In this document: positions 22,611 to 34,346 of the stretch, piece after piece | Position numbering within the stretch: position 1 is the stretch's first letter | Layout of the letters: each line of letters begins with the position of its first letter | Source of the DNA: Heligmosomoides polygyrus polygyrus | Taxonomy: Eukaryota; Nematoda; Chromadorea; Rhabditida; Heligmosomidae | NCBI GenBank assembly: GCA_947396885.1 | Contig: OX377202.1 | Location: 14,136,001 to 14,200,000 of the forward strand | DNA length: 64,000 nt | Reading direction: 5' to 3' | The notes under the pieces: model-generated | The model's database searches: none | Told to the model about the DNA's origin: nothing | Seen by the model: the letters and a program-made list of their open reading frames with translations, nothing else | Position numbers and translations under genes: made by a program

Positions 22611-22762
22611 TAGAAGAAGGGTCTTGACCTGTGTCCGCGTGCGAGCGGTAGACAAGTGTGATAGGATTATGAAATCAGCAATCAATACTGGCTAGTGTGT
22701 TTACAAGGAGAACGGTAAAAAAAACTTTTCGAAGTGTGAAGAGACTTTTTTCCAACCTAATA

Positions 22763-23410
22763 GAAGATTGCAAGATGTACAAAGCTGCAAACACTCGAAA
22801 AACACCAAAAAGCGTTTCTCCGTTGTCATCTTTCTTGCAAAGGATGTGGCATTAGTCAGAATCGTCATATTTCTTTTATTTTCAGTGGATAAGACGGCGT
22901 TTCAGTTATTTTTTCAAAATTCAATGAGACATATGAACTTGTGTAGTATTTCCATTTCTGGAGCCATAATAAACAATGAGTAGCAACAACAACAGAGGGC
23001 GGCTCTATTCCTTTGGACGTAATCCAAGTTGCATTTTGTGACTTGGAGTGGCGAGTCGATGAGAAGTCTGTGTTTTGCACTTTCTGGAGACGTACGCTAC
23101 CAATTAGATGACTCCGGAAGGGTGGAAGAATTGGCTGGCCTGAATGGGTCGGGGTCCGTAGGAGCCATGAACCTCGGTTCGGTGTGCGCGTGACAACTGG
23201 CTCCTTTTTTTGGCTGCTCTATCTTTGATACACTGACTTTCTCAGGCACTCGAGGATAATTGTTAGGTAAAAGATCATGCCGTGTTAGCGTGGGTAGGAG
23301 TTCGTTGGTACTTCATCTGTCACTGCCATGTCAATCTATGTACAACCGCCTGAAATTCCCTGATTGCACAGCGGTCTCGTTACGAAGTATTCATAGAACC
23401 TTTACATAAA
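22763..23410. other. No gene; decayed SINE near 23040-23215
   Basis: On the - strand, segments matching the SINE body remain (gactccggaagggtggaag, ttggctggcctg, gaacctcggttcgg). Otherwise nothing is recognised. Confidence 0.5.
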
Positions 23411-23775
23411 TGTTTTTAATACATTTGCTTAAGCCAGGAGCGGCTTGCGGAGAGGCTATATGCTGTTACAGGACGTTTTGTTGCGATCAAAACTCTTGCG
23501 CCAGACGGGACTCGAACCCGCATCTTCTGCTTTCCGGGCAGCGATGTTCGCCTTACACCACCTGTTTCATCGCACGTAACATCAGCGATATCCTCAAGGT
23601 CTGTCAGCACCCGTGATACGGGATGGTGTAAGGCGAACATCGCTGCCCGGAGAGCAAAAGATGCGGGTTCGAGACCCGCCTGGCGCAAGAGTTTTGATCG
23701 CAACAAAACGTCCTGTAACAACACGTAGTCTCTCTACCAGCCGCTTCTGGCTTAAGCAAATGTGTTAAAAACATT
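23411..23775. repeat. tRNA-like foldback repeat, copy 2 (arms of about 155 bp)
   Basis: The arms 23411-23567 and 23617-23775 are inverted. Each reads, away from the centre, TGGTGTAAGGCGAACATCGC, an anticodon-arm-like CTGCCCGG segment, GGGTTCGAG(T/A)CCCGCCTGG, GATCGCAACAAAACGTCCTG and GGCTTAAGCAAATGT. A-box and B-box sequences sit in both arms, facing outward from a 49-bp spacer. It would form a very long hairpin. Confidence 0.85.
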
Positions 23776-24269
23776 GTTACTAGTAAGGTCTTCAGCTTAA
23801 CCGGTTCCAGGCTGATATCAGCGGCCGGCCCATCTCGTATGACGGGTGGGTGCTTCGAGGATATAGCGGATTCTACATAAATAGTATATGCTCAGCGCCG
23901 TTTGGTGATTTATCTGTTTCATCTGTTGTGCCTTTCATCATAGAATTGTTCGATTGGGCGCCAGCGACGCCTCCGTTAGTTCCTCTCTTGTGCCAGAGTG
24001 CTCCATTTGGTCCTTTGCGCTTGCGAGACACGAAGAACGTCATACTTTTCGTTCATGCCCTTTACAAAGAAACGTAAGCGCAGTGGTAGGGGTATTCCGT
24101 TCTAATTTCCTTTGATGTAGTTCAGTTATAGCTATCGACCAACGGGCGTCAGAAGCGCGACAGGTCCACCTAATTTTCGACAACTTGGCTTGTGTGAGAA
24201 CATCTCTGGACATTGAACGTCAATAAAGCTAGGGACTCTAGGTCTTTTTCCACTTAAATCGTGCCACTC
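23776..24269. other. No feature recognised
   Basis: A frame at 23850-24077 is open but has no recognisable motif. Confidence 0.35.
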
Positions 24270-24850
24270 CGAGCATCTTACTCTGCTGTGCAGCGCTGAT
24301 CGCACTGTTCTCCTGCTGTCGTATGGCCTAGTTCTGTATGTAGGCGTATGTTAGGGCAGGAAGAACAGTGGAGCCGAATAGGTGGGCACGAAGCCGGATG
24401 TTCTTCGCCTTCTTAACGGCTTCTTCGACGCTCTCCAAGCTGCTCGCTTCTTTCTGCCCTGCTCTGGCACCACGTCGTTGGCCATGTTGACTTCAGGATT
24501 TAAATATGGAGTTTCTTATGAGCATCGTCTTCGGAAGAATCAGCTGCAATCCAACGTTCCCACACACACGATCGAAGCCGCCAGCATGGACTTCTCTTTG
24601 ATCGCTGATATGAGCCGCCAGCATGGACTTCTCTTTGATCGCTGATATGAGCCGCCAGCATGGACTTCTCTTTGATCGCTTTCTCTCAATGATCGCTGAT
24701 ATGAGCAGGATGTCGTCAGCGAAGAGAAGATGGTGAAGTTAACGGATGTTGATCTTCACTACCACATCCTCCCATTCTGGTCACGGATACCGTTTTCAAG
24801 GTTAGAGGCTTGGTGGCTAACGAGAAGAATGTCTACTTCGGCTTGAACAC
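24270..24850 (-). pseudogene. RTE-type LINE reverse transcriptase fragment
   Basis: Read on the - strand from 24830: SNLENGIRDQ, then in another frame EWEDVVVKINIR, a stop, and LHHLLFADDILLIS, which holds the RT catalytic FADD motif near 24740-24700. A tandem 37-bp repeat interrupts it. Further on, VNMANDVVPEQGRKKRAAW near 24490 matches the region after the RT core of RTE elements. Frame changes are frequent. It is an old dead copy. Confidence 0.8.
24577..24687. repeat. 37-bp tandem repeat, three units
   Basis: GCCGCCAGCATGGACTTCTC begins units at 24577, 24614 and 24651. The array lies inside the RTE fragment and expanded after the element died. Confidence 0.92.
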
Positions 24851-25884
24851 TGAAACGTGGTAAGGCAAGTGCGTCGAGAAAACCCGCATAAGGCTTCAGC
24901 AACGTGGAGCTACGCCTCCATTCAAATCGGTCTTCTGCCGTGGTCGTCTCGGCTGCCCTTTCTACCTTCCACCTTGAACTCCATTGCTCTCTATGACGTT
25001 TCCTCCCCTCCATTTCAACTCTGCTCCAGTTTGGTTCAAAGCGAGCATTTGCCAGAGAATTGGAGCCCCCTCTCCGCAGTTCCTTCATAAAGACCGCTGC
25101 AAGAATTGCGTGCCACTTTCGCCGGGCCTGGCAATTCATTCGGAAACGTAATTCACTGGAGCGTTTTCCTCCACCAGCCCTTTTTTCCCGCAGCCGCTGC
25201 ATTCCTGGTTTAATTGCGTTGCTCGAAATGTTGCCAAGGCGACTCCAAAAGGCTTCGCGTGGCTCGGAAGCGGATGTCCGGAACCTTGTCTGTCTGGCTC
25301 CGAGCCGGCGAACGGCTGGAATATTCGGGCATTTCCTCTCTGCTAGCTCAGCAATCTACCTAAAGAAATCTTATTTTTCCTTCGTATTTCAGATTCTCTC
25401 ATAAAACTGTTCCGTTATAAAGCGTTTGTTTTATATGACTAACACTTGGGTCTTGTATACGTACTATGTGCACTTGTTACAGAAATATGAAAAACGTGTA
25501 AGTGAACATTTTTGTCTTCGATTTTTTATTTTGTTTACTTGTAAATAACCGGAAAGGCGAACTCGAACCAACTGCGGTGACCAGTGTTTTGCACTTCCCG
25601 ACAAGTCTAGAATCAGTTCCAGACGTAGGAGGGATGGAAAGCTCGTTGGTTTGGGTGGAATTGAAAGAAGGACATCGATTCGGGGTGAATGCGACATCCG
25701 GCACACTTTCCCACTGTACTAGCATGCCTTTATATCTTCATGAAGTTACGCAGCGTGGCTGGCTCCAACATTCGGCGAATATTCTTTATGAAACTTTCCA
25801 CTTCCAGACGTTCATTGAACGAAAACGCTCAAAATTTAAAAACAAAAGAGGAATAAAACATTTTTCATCCATACTTCTCTTTTT
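24851..25884. other. No gene; decayed SINE near 25555-25712
   Basis: A - strand SINE remnant shows gacaagtctagaatcagttcc and gagggatggaaagctcgttgg-like body words. The open frame at 24759-25202 (-) overlaps the LINE start and then shows no known motif. Confidence 0.45.
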
Positions 25885-26183
25885 CGGTGTGTGGAGGCGC
25901 AGCCGGAAGAGGCGCCAATTTATGCGTGCGCTCTGAATCCAAGGTACTTAGTTCAAGCCTCGCCCTGGCAAACAATGCAGCCATCTCTCTGAGGTGTACA
26001 AAATTGGTGCCCGATCTGCCTGTATAATTCAGTTAATTATTCGGGTTGTCGGTTGTCTACCGCAAATCGTGGTGAAGACCTATTATGTGTTCCTATTGTC
26101 TCCACGATATCACGTAGAAGCATTTATAGTGTAGCGCATCCCAGGCAGGAATTGATTAACTACATCTTTTCTATTTTATCCCT
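25885..26183 (+). mobile_element. Old, diverged SINE copy
   Basis: The head ggcgcagccggaagaggcgcc, a B-box-like tagttcaagcctcgccctgg, then tccacgatatcacgtagaag and a tatccctaa end follow the SINE layout with many substitutions. Confidence 0.6.
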
Positions 26184-26194
26184 AAAGTTAGGGA

Positions 26195-26435
26195 TAAAAT
26201 GGTTAAAAACCAGTCAGAAATTAACAAGCCGCAAGAAAATTACTCTACAGCAGAAAAATCTGGAAAATGCCCAGAAAACTCCCAAAAATTGTGTAGGCGT
26301 CAAGACCCTCAAATCTCAACCAGCCAGTTGAAATGCAAAAATGTCGCATCGTAGATGATCCCGAACCTGCAACCTCGCCAGCAGGAAGCTACGCCACTGT
26401 CCACTGCGCCAACCGACCACATTCGTTGATGGGCG
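26195..26435 (-). mobile_element. Second tRNA-derived SINE-like repeat
   Basis: On the - strand GGTTGGCGCAGTGGACAGTG (A-box-like) is followed about 30 nt later by GGTTGCAGGTTCGGGATCAT (B-box-like), then TTTTGCATTTCAACTGGCTG and GAGATTTGAGGGTCTTGACG. The last two segments also occur in both arms of the 16026-17342 element, so the two families share a module. Confidence 0.6.
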
Positions 26436-26466
26436 TGATGAACTTTGCGCCCACGAACCATTTTTA

Positions 26467-26946
26467 GGGGCTCCAGGACCTAACTCCAACGCGACGTCGC
26501 GGCGCTGAAGTTTTCTCAGTGTTTAAGCTCCCAGACCACATTTCTAGCAAGGAACTTAAGATCCCACAGAATGTGGTAGGCAACAGTCTGCAGTAATAGA
26601 GCTGATAAAAGAATGGGTGATAGTGACCTTTTTCCGTAGTATAACCATAATCACGGGTAGAAAATGACCGAAGAAGTTGTAGATGGCAAGTACTGACGCT
26701 AGAAACCATCCATATGACCTTTATAGACCAGGATTCCTTTATAAACTATCGCTGATCGTCCCACTGAAACCACACTCATATGCCATCTCCAAGAAACGTG
26801 AAATGAGGCAAAGGCGTGCCGCATGTCCCTGTAGGAGGCGTTTCTAGCCGTCGGAAATATCGGAACGCGACAACTCCTCCAATTTCATCGCGCACCGCGC
26901 GCGACGCTAGGGGGGTTCGCGCGACGTTGGAGTTATGTCTGGCCCC
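26467..26946. mobile_element. GC-rich TIR element (family A), copy 2
   Basis: It begins GGGGCTCCAGGACCTAACTCC-like and ends with the inverse of GGGGCCAGACATAACTCC. The interior (gtgtttaagctcccagacca, cagaatgtggtaggcaacag) matches copy 3 at 43684. No coding sequence. Confidence 0.75.
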
Positions 26947-28150
26947 GATTTTTAGGCCCAAGATTAATAGCCTTCCTTGGTTTTTCAAGGGCCGTCCAAA
27001 GACATCATAGAAACTGCGATGCTTTACGGAAACAACGTCTCTATCTACGACTGAGCCGATTCCAGGGAGTCCTTTCCTTAACTAGAGAAGAGAACTCTAG
27101 CAATCAAGTACTGTTTGACGAGAGAGTCTCTTTGCGCTCATGTTTTCACACGCCTTTTTCATTCATAGAAGAGCGATCCGAAAAAATTAACTACGGTTTA
27201 GGATTTCCCACACGGGACCCCACATCCTCTAAAAATTGCAAAAAAACGTCAAGGACAATGCTAGAAGCAATACAATATAAACATACGATGCATTACACAA
27301 TATCCACTATATGAAGCCAATGTTTTATACTTTTATAAATACGACTAGTCCTTACAAAAAGATCTTACAACAAGAATTTCTGTTAATAATGTGAATGGCA
27401 AGCGCTACCAAGTGCTAGCAGATATGGAGTTTTGAACCGAACACATGATAAGCAGTATTTGACTCCTTGGCCACCTTCCAGACAGTGGCCACCCACCTGA
27501 TTGCGAGGAGCCCTCTAATCCCGATGTTTGTCGCGTCTACTCATCACAACACATTCCAGTGTTCTCCGATCAGACCACCTGCTCAACGTCACGATAATGA
27601 CCAGATTCTCACACGACATCACTCCACTTCAGTTTGCGACTTTTTCCCTCGTGCACGCTTTCCGCTATCAGCGAAAATCGCTTCGAAAAGTAAAAACACG
27701 GACCGTGAAGCTGCGGGGTCTCAGCGACCTTTGTGCTAGGGTCTGTCAATTTCAAGGAAACGACTGAAACATCAGAAGTCGCTAGTTTAACTGTACTCTG
27801 AGCGTGCGTTTCTTACGAGAATGGCGACCGGTTCTTAGCGCTTACACTGATCATGACACGCATTGATTTCTGTTACAGCTGTCTTCATAACTCTTTCCGA
27901 TAATGATCAAATAATTGGATGGCTGCTGAGCTTTTTTAGCGCTTCATCAACCTCTAAGATAGGAATTACAAAAAAGGAAGCCAAAGGTATCCCAGAAATC
28001 TCGTTTGAAGGTAGCAGAGGCTAACTGAAAGCTTGATTCCGCGGTCGTTTTTTGAAGGCCCTGAAACTCACATTCGCCTTATTCTCTTTGATTCTTTCAT
28101 TGAATCCTAGTGCTTGTTTTGCTGTTTCTTCTTTCTTATTTCATTGTTGT
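26947..28150. other. No feature recognised
   Basis: Some frames of 60-90 codons (27467-27739) occur without family motifs. Confidence 0.35.
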
Positions 28151-28444
28151 TAAAGGATAAAGGATAAAAGACGGCGTTACTCAATCCCTTTTGGGATGCG
28201 CCACGCATTCTACTTCTACGGGATGTCGTGGAGGCGACATGAATGCGTATTTGGCCATACAATGACTTGCGGTGGCCAGCCGATGATCAAGACAGCGCTG
28301 TATCCTTCCCAGACAAGTAGGGTACCAATTCACCAACCCCGGAGGGATGGAAGGCTTGGTTGGTCTGTTCGGGAAATCCGAACCAGGAACCTGTTACCGG
28401 GTGCACACGACAGTCGGCGCCTCCTCCGACTGCCTGCACGCGCC
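28151..28444 (-). mobile_element. tRNA-derived SINE, near full length
   Basis: It runs from the tail ggataaaggataaaagacgg to the head gcaggcagtcggaggaggcg (- strand). The A box is degraded (gtgcaggcagtcgg). Confidence 0.88.
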
Positions 28445-28590
28445 CTTCCATGTTGTGACACTTGAATTCTATTATCTTGAACAGCTAATTAATTTCAAAT
28501 CAGAACAGTTTAGCATTCAGAAACAAATGAATAATGTTGCATTATAGCATCTCTCTGTTTCATCGATGGGTTAACATATGTGCGCCGCAA

Positions 28591-29657
28591 TATACCATTT
28601 TCACGTCGAAATGGACAGCTTTCAAATCAAATTGGACACAAAAATGAAGAAAAAAAATCGAACTCTTCCAAATAGAAGTGAGCTTCTTCTACACTAAAAT
28701 GGAGGCTCTCAAAAGTTTCGAATAATGTTTTTGCTCAAGGAAGACTTTAGTATAACTTTCTTCAAAGTTTTAGGGCGAGTGGAGCGCAGTCGGAGGAGGC
28801 GCCGGCTGTCGCCTGCACCCGATACCAGATTCCTGGTTCGGATTTCCCGCCCAGGCCAACCAAGCCTTCCATCCCTCCGGGGTCGGTGAATTGGTACCAG
28901 ACTTGTCTGGGAAGGATAAAGTGTTCAACGGCTGGCCACCGCAAGTCATTGCATGGCCAAATACGCATTCAACTCGCCTCCACGACATCCCGTAGAAGTA
29001 GAATGCGTGGCGCATCCCAAAGGGATTGAATAACGCCGTCCTTTATCCTTTTATTATCCTTTCCTCAAAATTTTAGCTTACTTCCTAATAAGAGAGCACA
29101 TAGTTTGAAATTTTATAAAACTTTTTCTTGTAATGAGCAGGAAGACAGCCATTTTGGTTGCCAAATAAGAAGATTACGCCATGCCCCATTCCAAGACGCC
29201 CTGATTTTTATTCAGTTGGTAGCAGAATTTCTGTTTGCACAGAGTTTGACAGCAATTAACGACACAACAAAAATAAAATATCTGTAAAGACGAAATATTA
29301 CCTTATTTTGATGGTTCATGTAAGTGGCATTTGCACTATTATTTAAAATTGAGGCAAACTTTTTGAGAACGATCTTATCTAATAATGCACTAAATGACTG
29401 CTGCTTTGTTGCGCTTTAAAAAACTTGGTTTACTGTTTCCTCTTCAAAAATAAATTTTTTAAAATTTTGCAATTATTCGGGCAGCTGAATTTCTTTGAGC
29501 GAAAAATTATTCTAACCATCTTGCGGGTCTGTGTTTGAACCTGTGAGAAACGCTTCGATTTAGAAGATTTTGCATTGATTTCAAAAGACTTAAAGCTAGC
29601 TTCAAAGAGTGTCCAATTTGATCTGAAAAGTGTCAAATTCGGGGTGAAAGTGGTATA
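28591..29657. mobile_element. Element E with subrepeated TIRs, copy 2, with SINE insertion
   Basis: The left end tataccattttcacgtcgaa with tcaaatcaaattggacac and the right end gagtgtccaatttgatctga up to gaaagtggtata are inverted. Interior segments match copy 4 in the opposite orientation (gcacatagtttgaaatttta). A SINE sits at 28774-29064. Confidence 0.75.
28774..29064 (+). mobile_element. tRNA-derived SINE inside element E, with target duplication
   Basis: Complete, with gagcgcagtcgg head and ttatccttttattatcc tail. The flanks tcaaagttttag (28762-28773) and tcaaaattttag (29065-29076) are a 12-bp target duplication with one mismatch. Confidence 0.93.
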
Positions 29658-30640
29658 AAAGGTTTATCAGCAAAAGGGTGTCTTGAAGAACCAATCACTT
29701 TTTTGTATTCTATTCTTTATCTTCTGTTTATTTCAATTAATTTGAATTTATTAAAAAAAGGACGTTGGTACTTATATGTGCCGTTGTGGTAAAAACAGAT
29801 GTAATTAACAGTAAATGAGACAAACGGGAGCCGATAACAAATTGAAAGAACGATAGCGCTATTCAGTGACTTTCAGGATTAAGCCACACCTTTATATCGC
29901 TATAGATAAAACGTGAATGTGTGTTTGGCTCCGTCGGCCGGACCGTAAACGAGACCATGTATTCATATTGCATGCAAGCTCTGAATTTGATGAAACGATA
30001 GTGGTAGGTTCTCGTGCTGGGTAAATTATTGGGCGCGTTACGCACTGGAAGTGTCCGGCTTTCACTGCTTTCAAGAGTGTTGGTTCCATTCCCGACCTTG
30101 CCATACAAGCCTGCTGTTCTTTCAAATCAGTTGGTATCGGATTTGTCTGGGAAGAACCAATACACAGAGGTTTCTACCGCCTAGCTACCACAAGACATAA
30201 CATAGGGCAAATACGCACTCGAGTTGTCCACACAGCACTCCGTGGAAGTGCGGTGCATGGCGCAGTCCAGATGGTGATTGTTTCACTAGGCCCTTTGTTC
30301 CTTTTGATTCAAACCCTTGAAGGTGTCTTCATGACCACAAGGACGTAGTACCTGTGACGTCTAACGCTGAGGTGGACTTCGCCTTCCTTCTATTGCTTCA
30401 CCGATTCTGGTCTCGACGCATGGACTGATGACTTCCTGCTGTCCCGACTTGCAGACGCCTGATTATGACTGATTGTCTTCCTAGGTGTCTTGTTTAAAGG
30501 TCATACTTATCATGTGATATTATAATCTCCAGAGTTCACTACAGACCATCTTACGCCTACATATTTGAAACGTTCATCCTGTAGGAGTGCACTACCTCTC
30601 TTGGAACTTGCCGTATTCACCTTCTGCATAGTAAACAGGA
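29658..30640. other. No gene; decayed SINE 3' half near 30125-30300
   Basis: The words ggtatcggatttgtctgggaag, accgcctagctaccacaagac and gtggaagtgcggtgcatggc match the SINE body on the + strand, heavily diverged. Nothing else is recognised. Confidence 0.5.
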
Positions 30641-30769
30641 GCCAGATTCATCAACCGCTTACCGCCCTCTGACGGTGAGCCAAACCTGATGCTAATGAAA
30701 ATCGTCATATCAGGTGGATTGGCGGCATTTTCACCGTTAGAGGACGGTAAGCGGTTGATGAATCTGGTA
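30641..30769. mobile_element. Hairpin MITE (family B), copy 2
   Basis: GCCAGATTCATCAACCGCTT and its inverse AAGCGGTTGATGAATCTGG lie at the ends, with CTCACCGT-type pairing inward. Little loop sequence. Confidence 0.8.
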
Positions 30770-31000
30770 ACCTTATGGGGAGCTTCAACTGCGTAATGAA
30801 TTCATAGGAACAAATCTAGAATACGCCACCTTAGAACTTAACCCCTATATAACATGCGATCGCGCTAGCTTGAGCTTTTTACAGTGGTTTAATTGGAATT
30901 AGCTCTTCAAGTGCGGTACTGCAGCCAATCATTTTCTATGAGTGCTGCGAAGCAGTGCGGTGATTCTCCAAACTCATTGACGTCTTGTACATAAGCCCAG

Positions 31001-31293
31001 TGGCGCGTGAAGCACAGTCGGAGGGGGCACCAGCTGTCGCCTACACCTGATACCAGGTTCTGGTTAGGATCTCCGGCCCAGGCCAACCCAGTCTTCCATC
31101 CCTTCGGGGTCGGTGAATTGGTACCAGATTTGTCTGGGAAGGATAAAGCAATGACTTGTACATAGGCTGGCCACCGCAAGTCATTGCATGGCCAAATACG
31201 CATTCAACTCGCCTCCACGTCATCCCGTAGAAGTAGATTGAGTGGCACATCCCAAAGGGATTTGAATAAAGCCGTTCTTTATCCTTTATCTTT
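31001..31293 (+). mobile_element. tRNA-derived SINE, full length
   Basis: The head ggcgcgtgaagcacagtcgg has a mutated A box. The body and tail (tctttatcctttatctttat) are present. Confidence 0.88.
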
Positions 31294-32070
31294 ATAACAG
31301 CTCAGAGCATAACACGAGCCGCCTTTAATCAGTTCAGAACGGTGCATTTTCTACTGGCCATTAATCAGTCACAACCATATATAGCCGTTATGCGCAGCCA
31401 ATTGTTTACGGTTTGCCGTGCAAAATGGCCAAACATAATTGGGTATATGTCGCCTAAGTGAGTTGGTAGGTGGGAACGCCTAAACCAATCAGACATAGGC
31501 ATGCCATTCAGGAGGGCATGCACAGTTGGTACCCTGATGGGCTGGCATGTGTTTGGTCTGTGCTATGTTTGGTTATTATTGGCTGGCGCGCTCCCATCTA
31601 CCAATGCTGCTCACCTACGCGACATGTATCGATAATTGTGATGCATAATAGCCAGTACACGGCTCTGATTCAATGGGAGTGATTCAAATCGGAGTCCGCT
31701 ATGGAGGTTCGAAATATTTCACTTCAAAAGGATTATTTCTAGCATAGGTACAGGTTAAGCCTAGTGGCAGGGTGCGAGGTTTTGCTCGTTTTTAGGGAAA
31801 ATTCTAAATGCTGAGAGCCCCGAAATCTTATATGGATGTACAAGTGAGCAACAAGAGTGAGTCGATTCTCCTGAATAGGGTGACTAACAACCACTTAGTT
31901 AGGGTAGCTAGCGAAGGGTAATAATCGAAATTGCGTTTCGAAGCCTGTCATTGCTATTGCGAGCTTCCGTTGTGGCACTTCTCAGGTTCTAGATGCCGGC
32001 CGTTATGCTCGTTTGATTGAGTTGAAAGGAAGATGAATTGTTTTATCATAAAAAGACCAGACGTCCAGCG
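31294..32070. other. No feature recognised
   Basis: No gene, RNA or repeat boundary supported. Confidence 0.35.
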
Positions 32071-32079
32071 GCCTAACGT

Positions 32080-32852
32080 CCGCCAGACGTCTGGTTGGGG
32101 GCTTCGCCTCCAAGCCTCGAGAATAGAACACCCCCGCCCGTCTTCTTTTCTTCTTTAGGCCTTTTTCTGATTACAGTTGAAAAAATCGATTTTACTATGC
32201 AGAATAGAGTGACAGGATTTATTAGGATAGAAATTTCGATGCAATATGCTCCTTTGAAGCCTGCCCACTCTTCCACTCTCCATCTCATGTACCCCGTTTA
32301 TTTTCCAAAGCACCCATTCTAGCAAGAAACAGATAGCGAGAGTCCCAATCCGAAATGCTTAATCTGCAGAAACAAAAAATCAACCGTATTGGTCGACCAT
32401 CAATACCATTTAATGTCCGTCGGCAATAAAACTATTACTGGTCTCCCTCTACTGGTCTCCTCTTCCCTGTTCCCCCCTTGCTGGTGTCGCTTACTTCGAA
32501 TCCGAATCCCGACGCGCGTCGGACGGCGTCTTCGGCAGGTCTTCATAATCCCGACGCACTTTGGACGACGTCTGCGGCACGTCTTCTGATTCCCGGCGCT
32601 CAGTACTAGATCCTGATCCATACCCTGACGCGCTGCTCGCTCAAAATATCGTAAACTTGAACGACTTCCCGCCAAGGATATAGTTTGCCGGCAATCTCCA
32701 TGGGTAAACTCAAAGAAAATCCAGCTGACATACGCCGCCCTGTCGAAGTCATTCCTGGGCTTCCGTCCCTCCTCCCCGTGACTGACAACGTGACCCAACG
32801 TGAGAGAGGGAGACAATTGATATAATTTGATTTAAATTATATATAGTAAGAT
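32080..32852 (+). repeat. Dispersed repeat family D, copy 2
   Basis: Similarity to copy 1 is clearest from 32620 (ccctgacgcgctgctcgctc, aaatcgtaaactt-like, gtgactgacaacgtgaccc) to the shared end ttatatatagtaagat at 32852. The start has a short palindrome around CCAGACGTCTGG. The 108-bp duplication is absent. Confidence 0.65.
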
Positions 32853-33979
32853 ATCATGGGCACTGATGGCGCAACCTGGGGAACCGAGCTCCGTGTGCAC
32901 CGCGACGGTCTACCAAAAGACGTCTCTGAAGTTACCCCAATAAGACTTACATGGTCTTGTAGAGCATCTGAGAAGAGGAGTGAAGTTAGTTTTGGTGCTG
33001 GCGTTGCTGATCCAAAATGGCAAAAAATTGTCCCTAGTAAAATCAGTTTCGATTCGCAGCGGGCTCGAGAGGAATGGAGACCACCGAGTTAACCCGTAGG
33101 CTAAAGACATACTGGTCCACATTTGGTTTAAAAAAGCTTGCACAAATTTGGGCTAAGGTGAGCGTGGCAAAATTGTGTGGAAGGAGGATTCGTACCCCTG
33201 ACCATCTGCTCGTGGGTTACTAGGAGACAATTTTTTGCCATTCTTGGACCACCCAGTGGCCCGCAGAAAAAAGGAAAATTCACCCCTGTGCGTTTTTGTT
33301 GGATGCCCAACGAGACCTTATAGGTCTATTTGTCAATCGTTGGGGTGTAAATTCACAGACGTCCCTCGTACGTCTCAGGTTCCTCCTAGAGTTAAACTCT
33401 TTGACGTCTTCTTCTTTGAACGAGCAAAAGATCGAACAACATTTTTCAAAACAAAATTCGGTCTCTACTTTGACTCTGGGTGACCTGCGTCATAGTTTTA
33501 ACATTCTAGGTTCAAGTACCGGACAGGGATGGAAGGGATTTGGTGGGTCTGGGTAGTATCCAAACGAAGAATCTTTGCTCAGTGTGCGAACGACAGTCTG
33601 CGCCTCTCCCGACTGCGCTGCTGGAGTCCTGATAACAATACTGGATAAGAGGAAAAATGCTCTATTTTCATCAGCTTCGTGTCTTATCTCCTCTCGCATC
33701 ACCATCGATGTTACTGCTCACGCTTACTCATAGTGACTCACTTCCAGTGTCCGTTCAGCTATCTATCTGCCGATCTTTTACCGTGAACCTAAACATTCCT
33801 TCTCCAGTCCGTCCTGGTTCGCTGTTGACTCTGTTTCGTGTAAAAGTTCATTCGCCTCCTACTAGGCGGTGTGGTCATAACTCTTCTAAAGTTACTTCTC
33901 TCGAGCGTTTAATATCGGGCAAGCGTCGCAATATATAGGCGTTCTACCATGCTTGAAGTCTGCAATAAAAGTTGTCTTT
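32853..33979. other. No gene; SINE scrap near 33515-33625
   Basis: On the - strand gcagtcgggagaggcgcagac and aatcccttccatccctgtcc match the SINE head and body. A B-box-like GGGGTACGAATCC lies near 33190 (-) without a partner A box. No coding family was recognised. Confidence 0.45.
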
Positions 33980-34055
33980 AAAAGATTAAACTCTCTTTGA
34001 ATGCCTATGAAATTTTTACCCCATTGTTTACAGCGAAATTGCATAGGTCTCTCTA

Positions 34056-34344
34056 ATGCGCAAATGGCGAAAAACTTTATATCAACCGAAAAAAGGCGTT
34101 CTCGGCTGTCTTCACGATATTCAGGAATTTCAAGGGTATCGATCCTTCTATATATCTGAAGCCCTACAAGGCGTACGTAATTCCTGTTTTGGAGTACGGA
34201 TCCCGGATTTGGAGACCCCATACAAGGAAGCTTCAGGCGAAAATTGAGAAACTCCAACCAACTTTCACGCGAATTTAACTTTATCGTTGCGAACCCGGCC
34301 CGAACAACCCGCTGTCTCTTCCAAGTTATTCTGATCGATTAATC
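34056..34344 (+). pseudogene. CR1-like reverse transcriptase C-terminal part, 5' block
   Basis: The + frame gives AFSAVFTIFRNFKGIDPSIY, then LKPYKAYVIPVLEYGSRIW and IEKLQPTFTRI, then a stop, and SYSDRLI-type residues at the mariner junction. The YK-x-YV-x-P-x-LEYGS-x-IW pattern is typical of the post-RT region of CR1/jockey-like LINEs. It has stops and a frame change. Confidence 0.78.
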
Positions 34345-34346
34345 CA

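Larger units (their letters stand above)
20325..22760 (-). mobile_element. Outer mariner, host of two nested insertions
   Basis: The ends TTAGGTTGGAAAAAGTCTTT and its inverse (AGACTTTTTTCCAACCTAA) are flanked by TA (20323-20324 and 22761-22762). It contains another mariner (21327-22610) in its 5' untranslated region and a tRNA-like foldback (20545-20765) in its coding part. Without these it would be about 930 bp, shorter than a complete mariner, so it is also internally deleted. Confidence 0.9.

Noticed and set aside
24591..24720. CRISPR-like array
   Set aside because: Units are directly adjacent 37-bp tandem copies without spacers, in a eukaryotic LINE relic.
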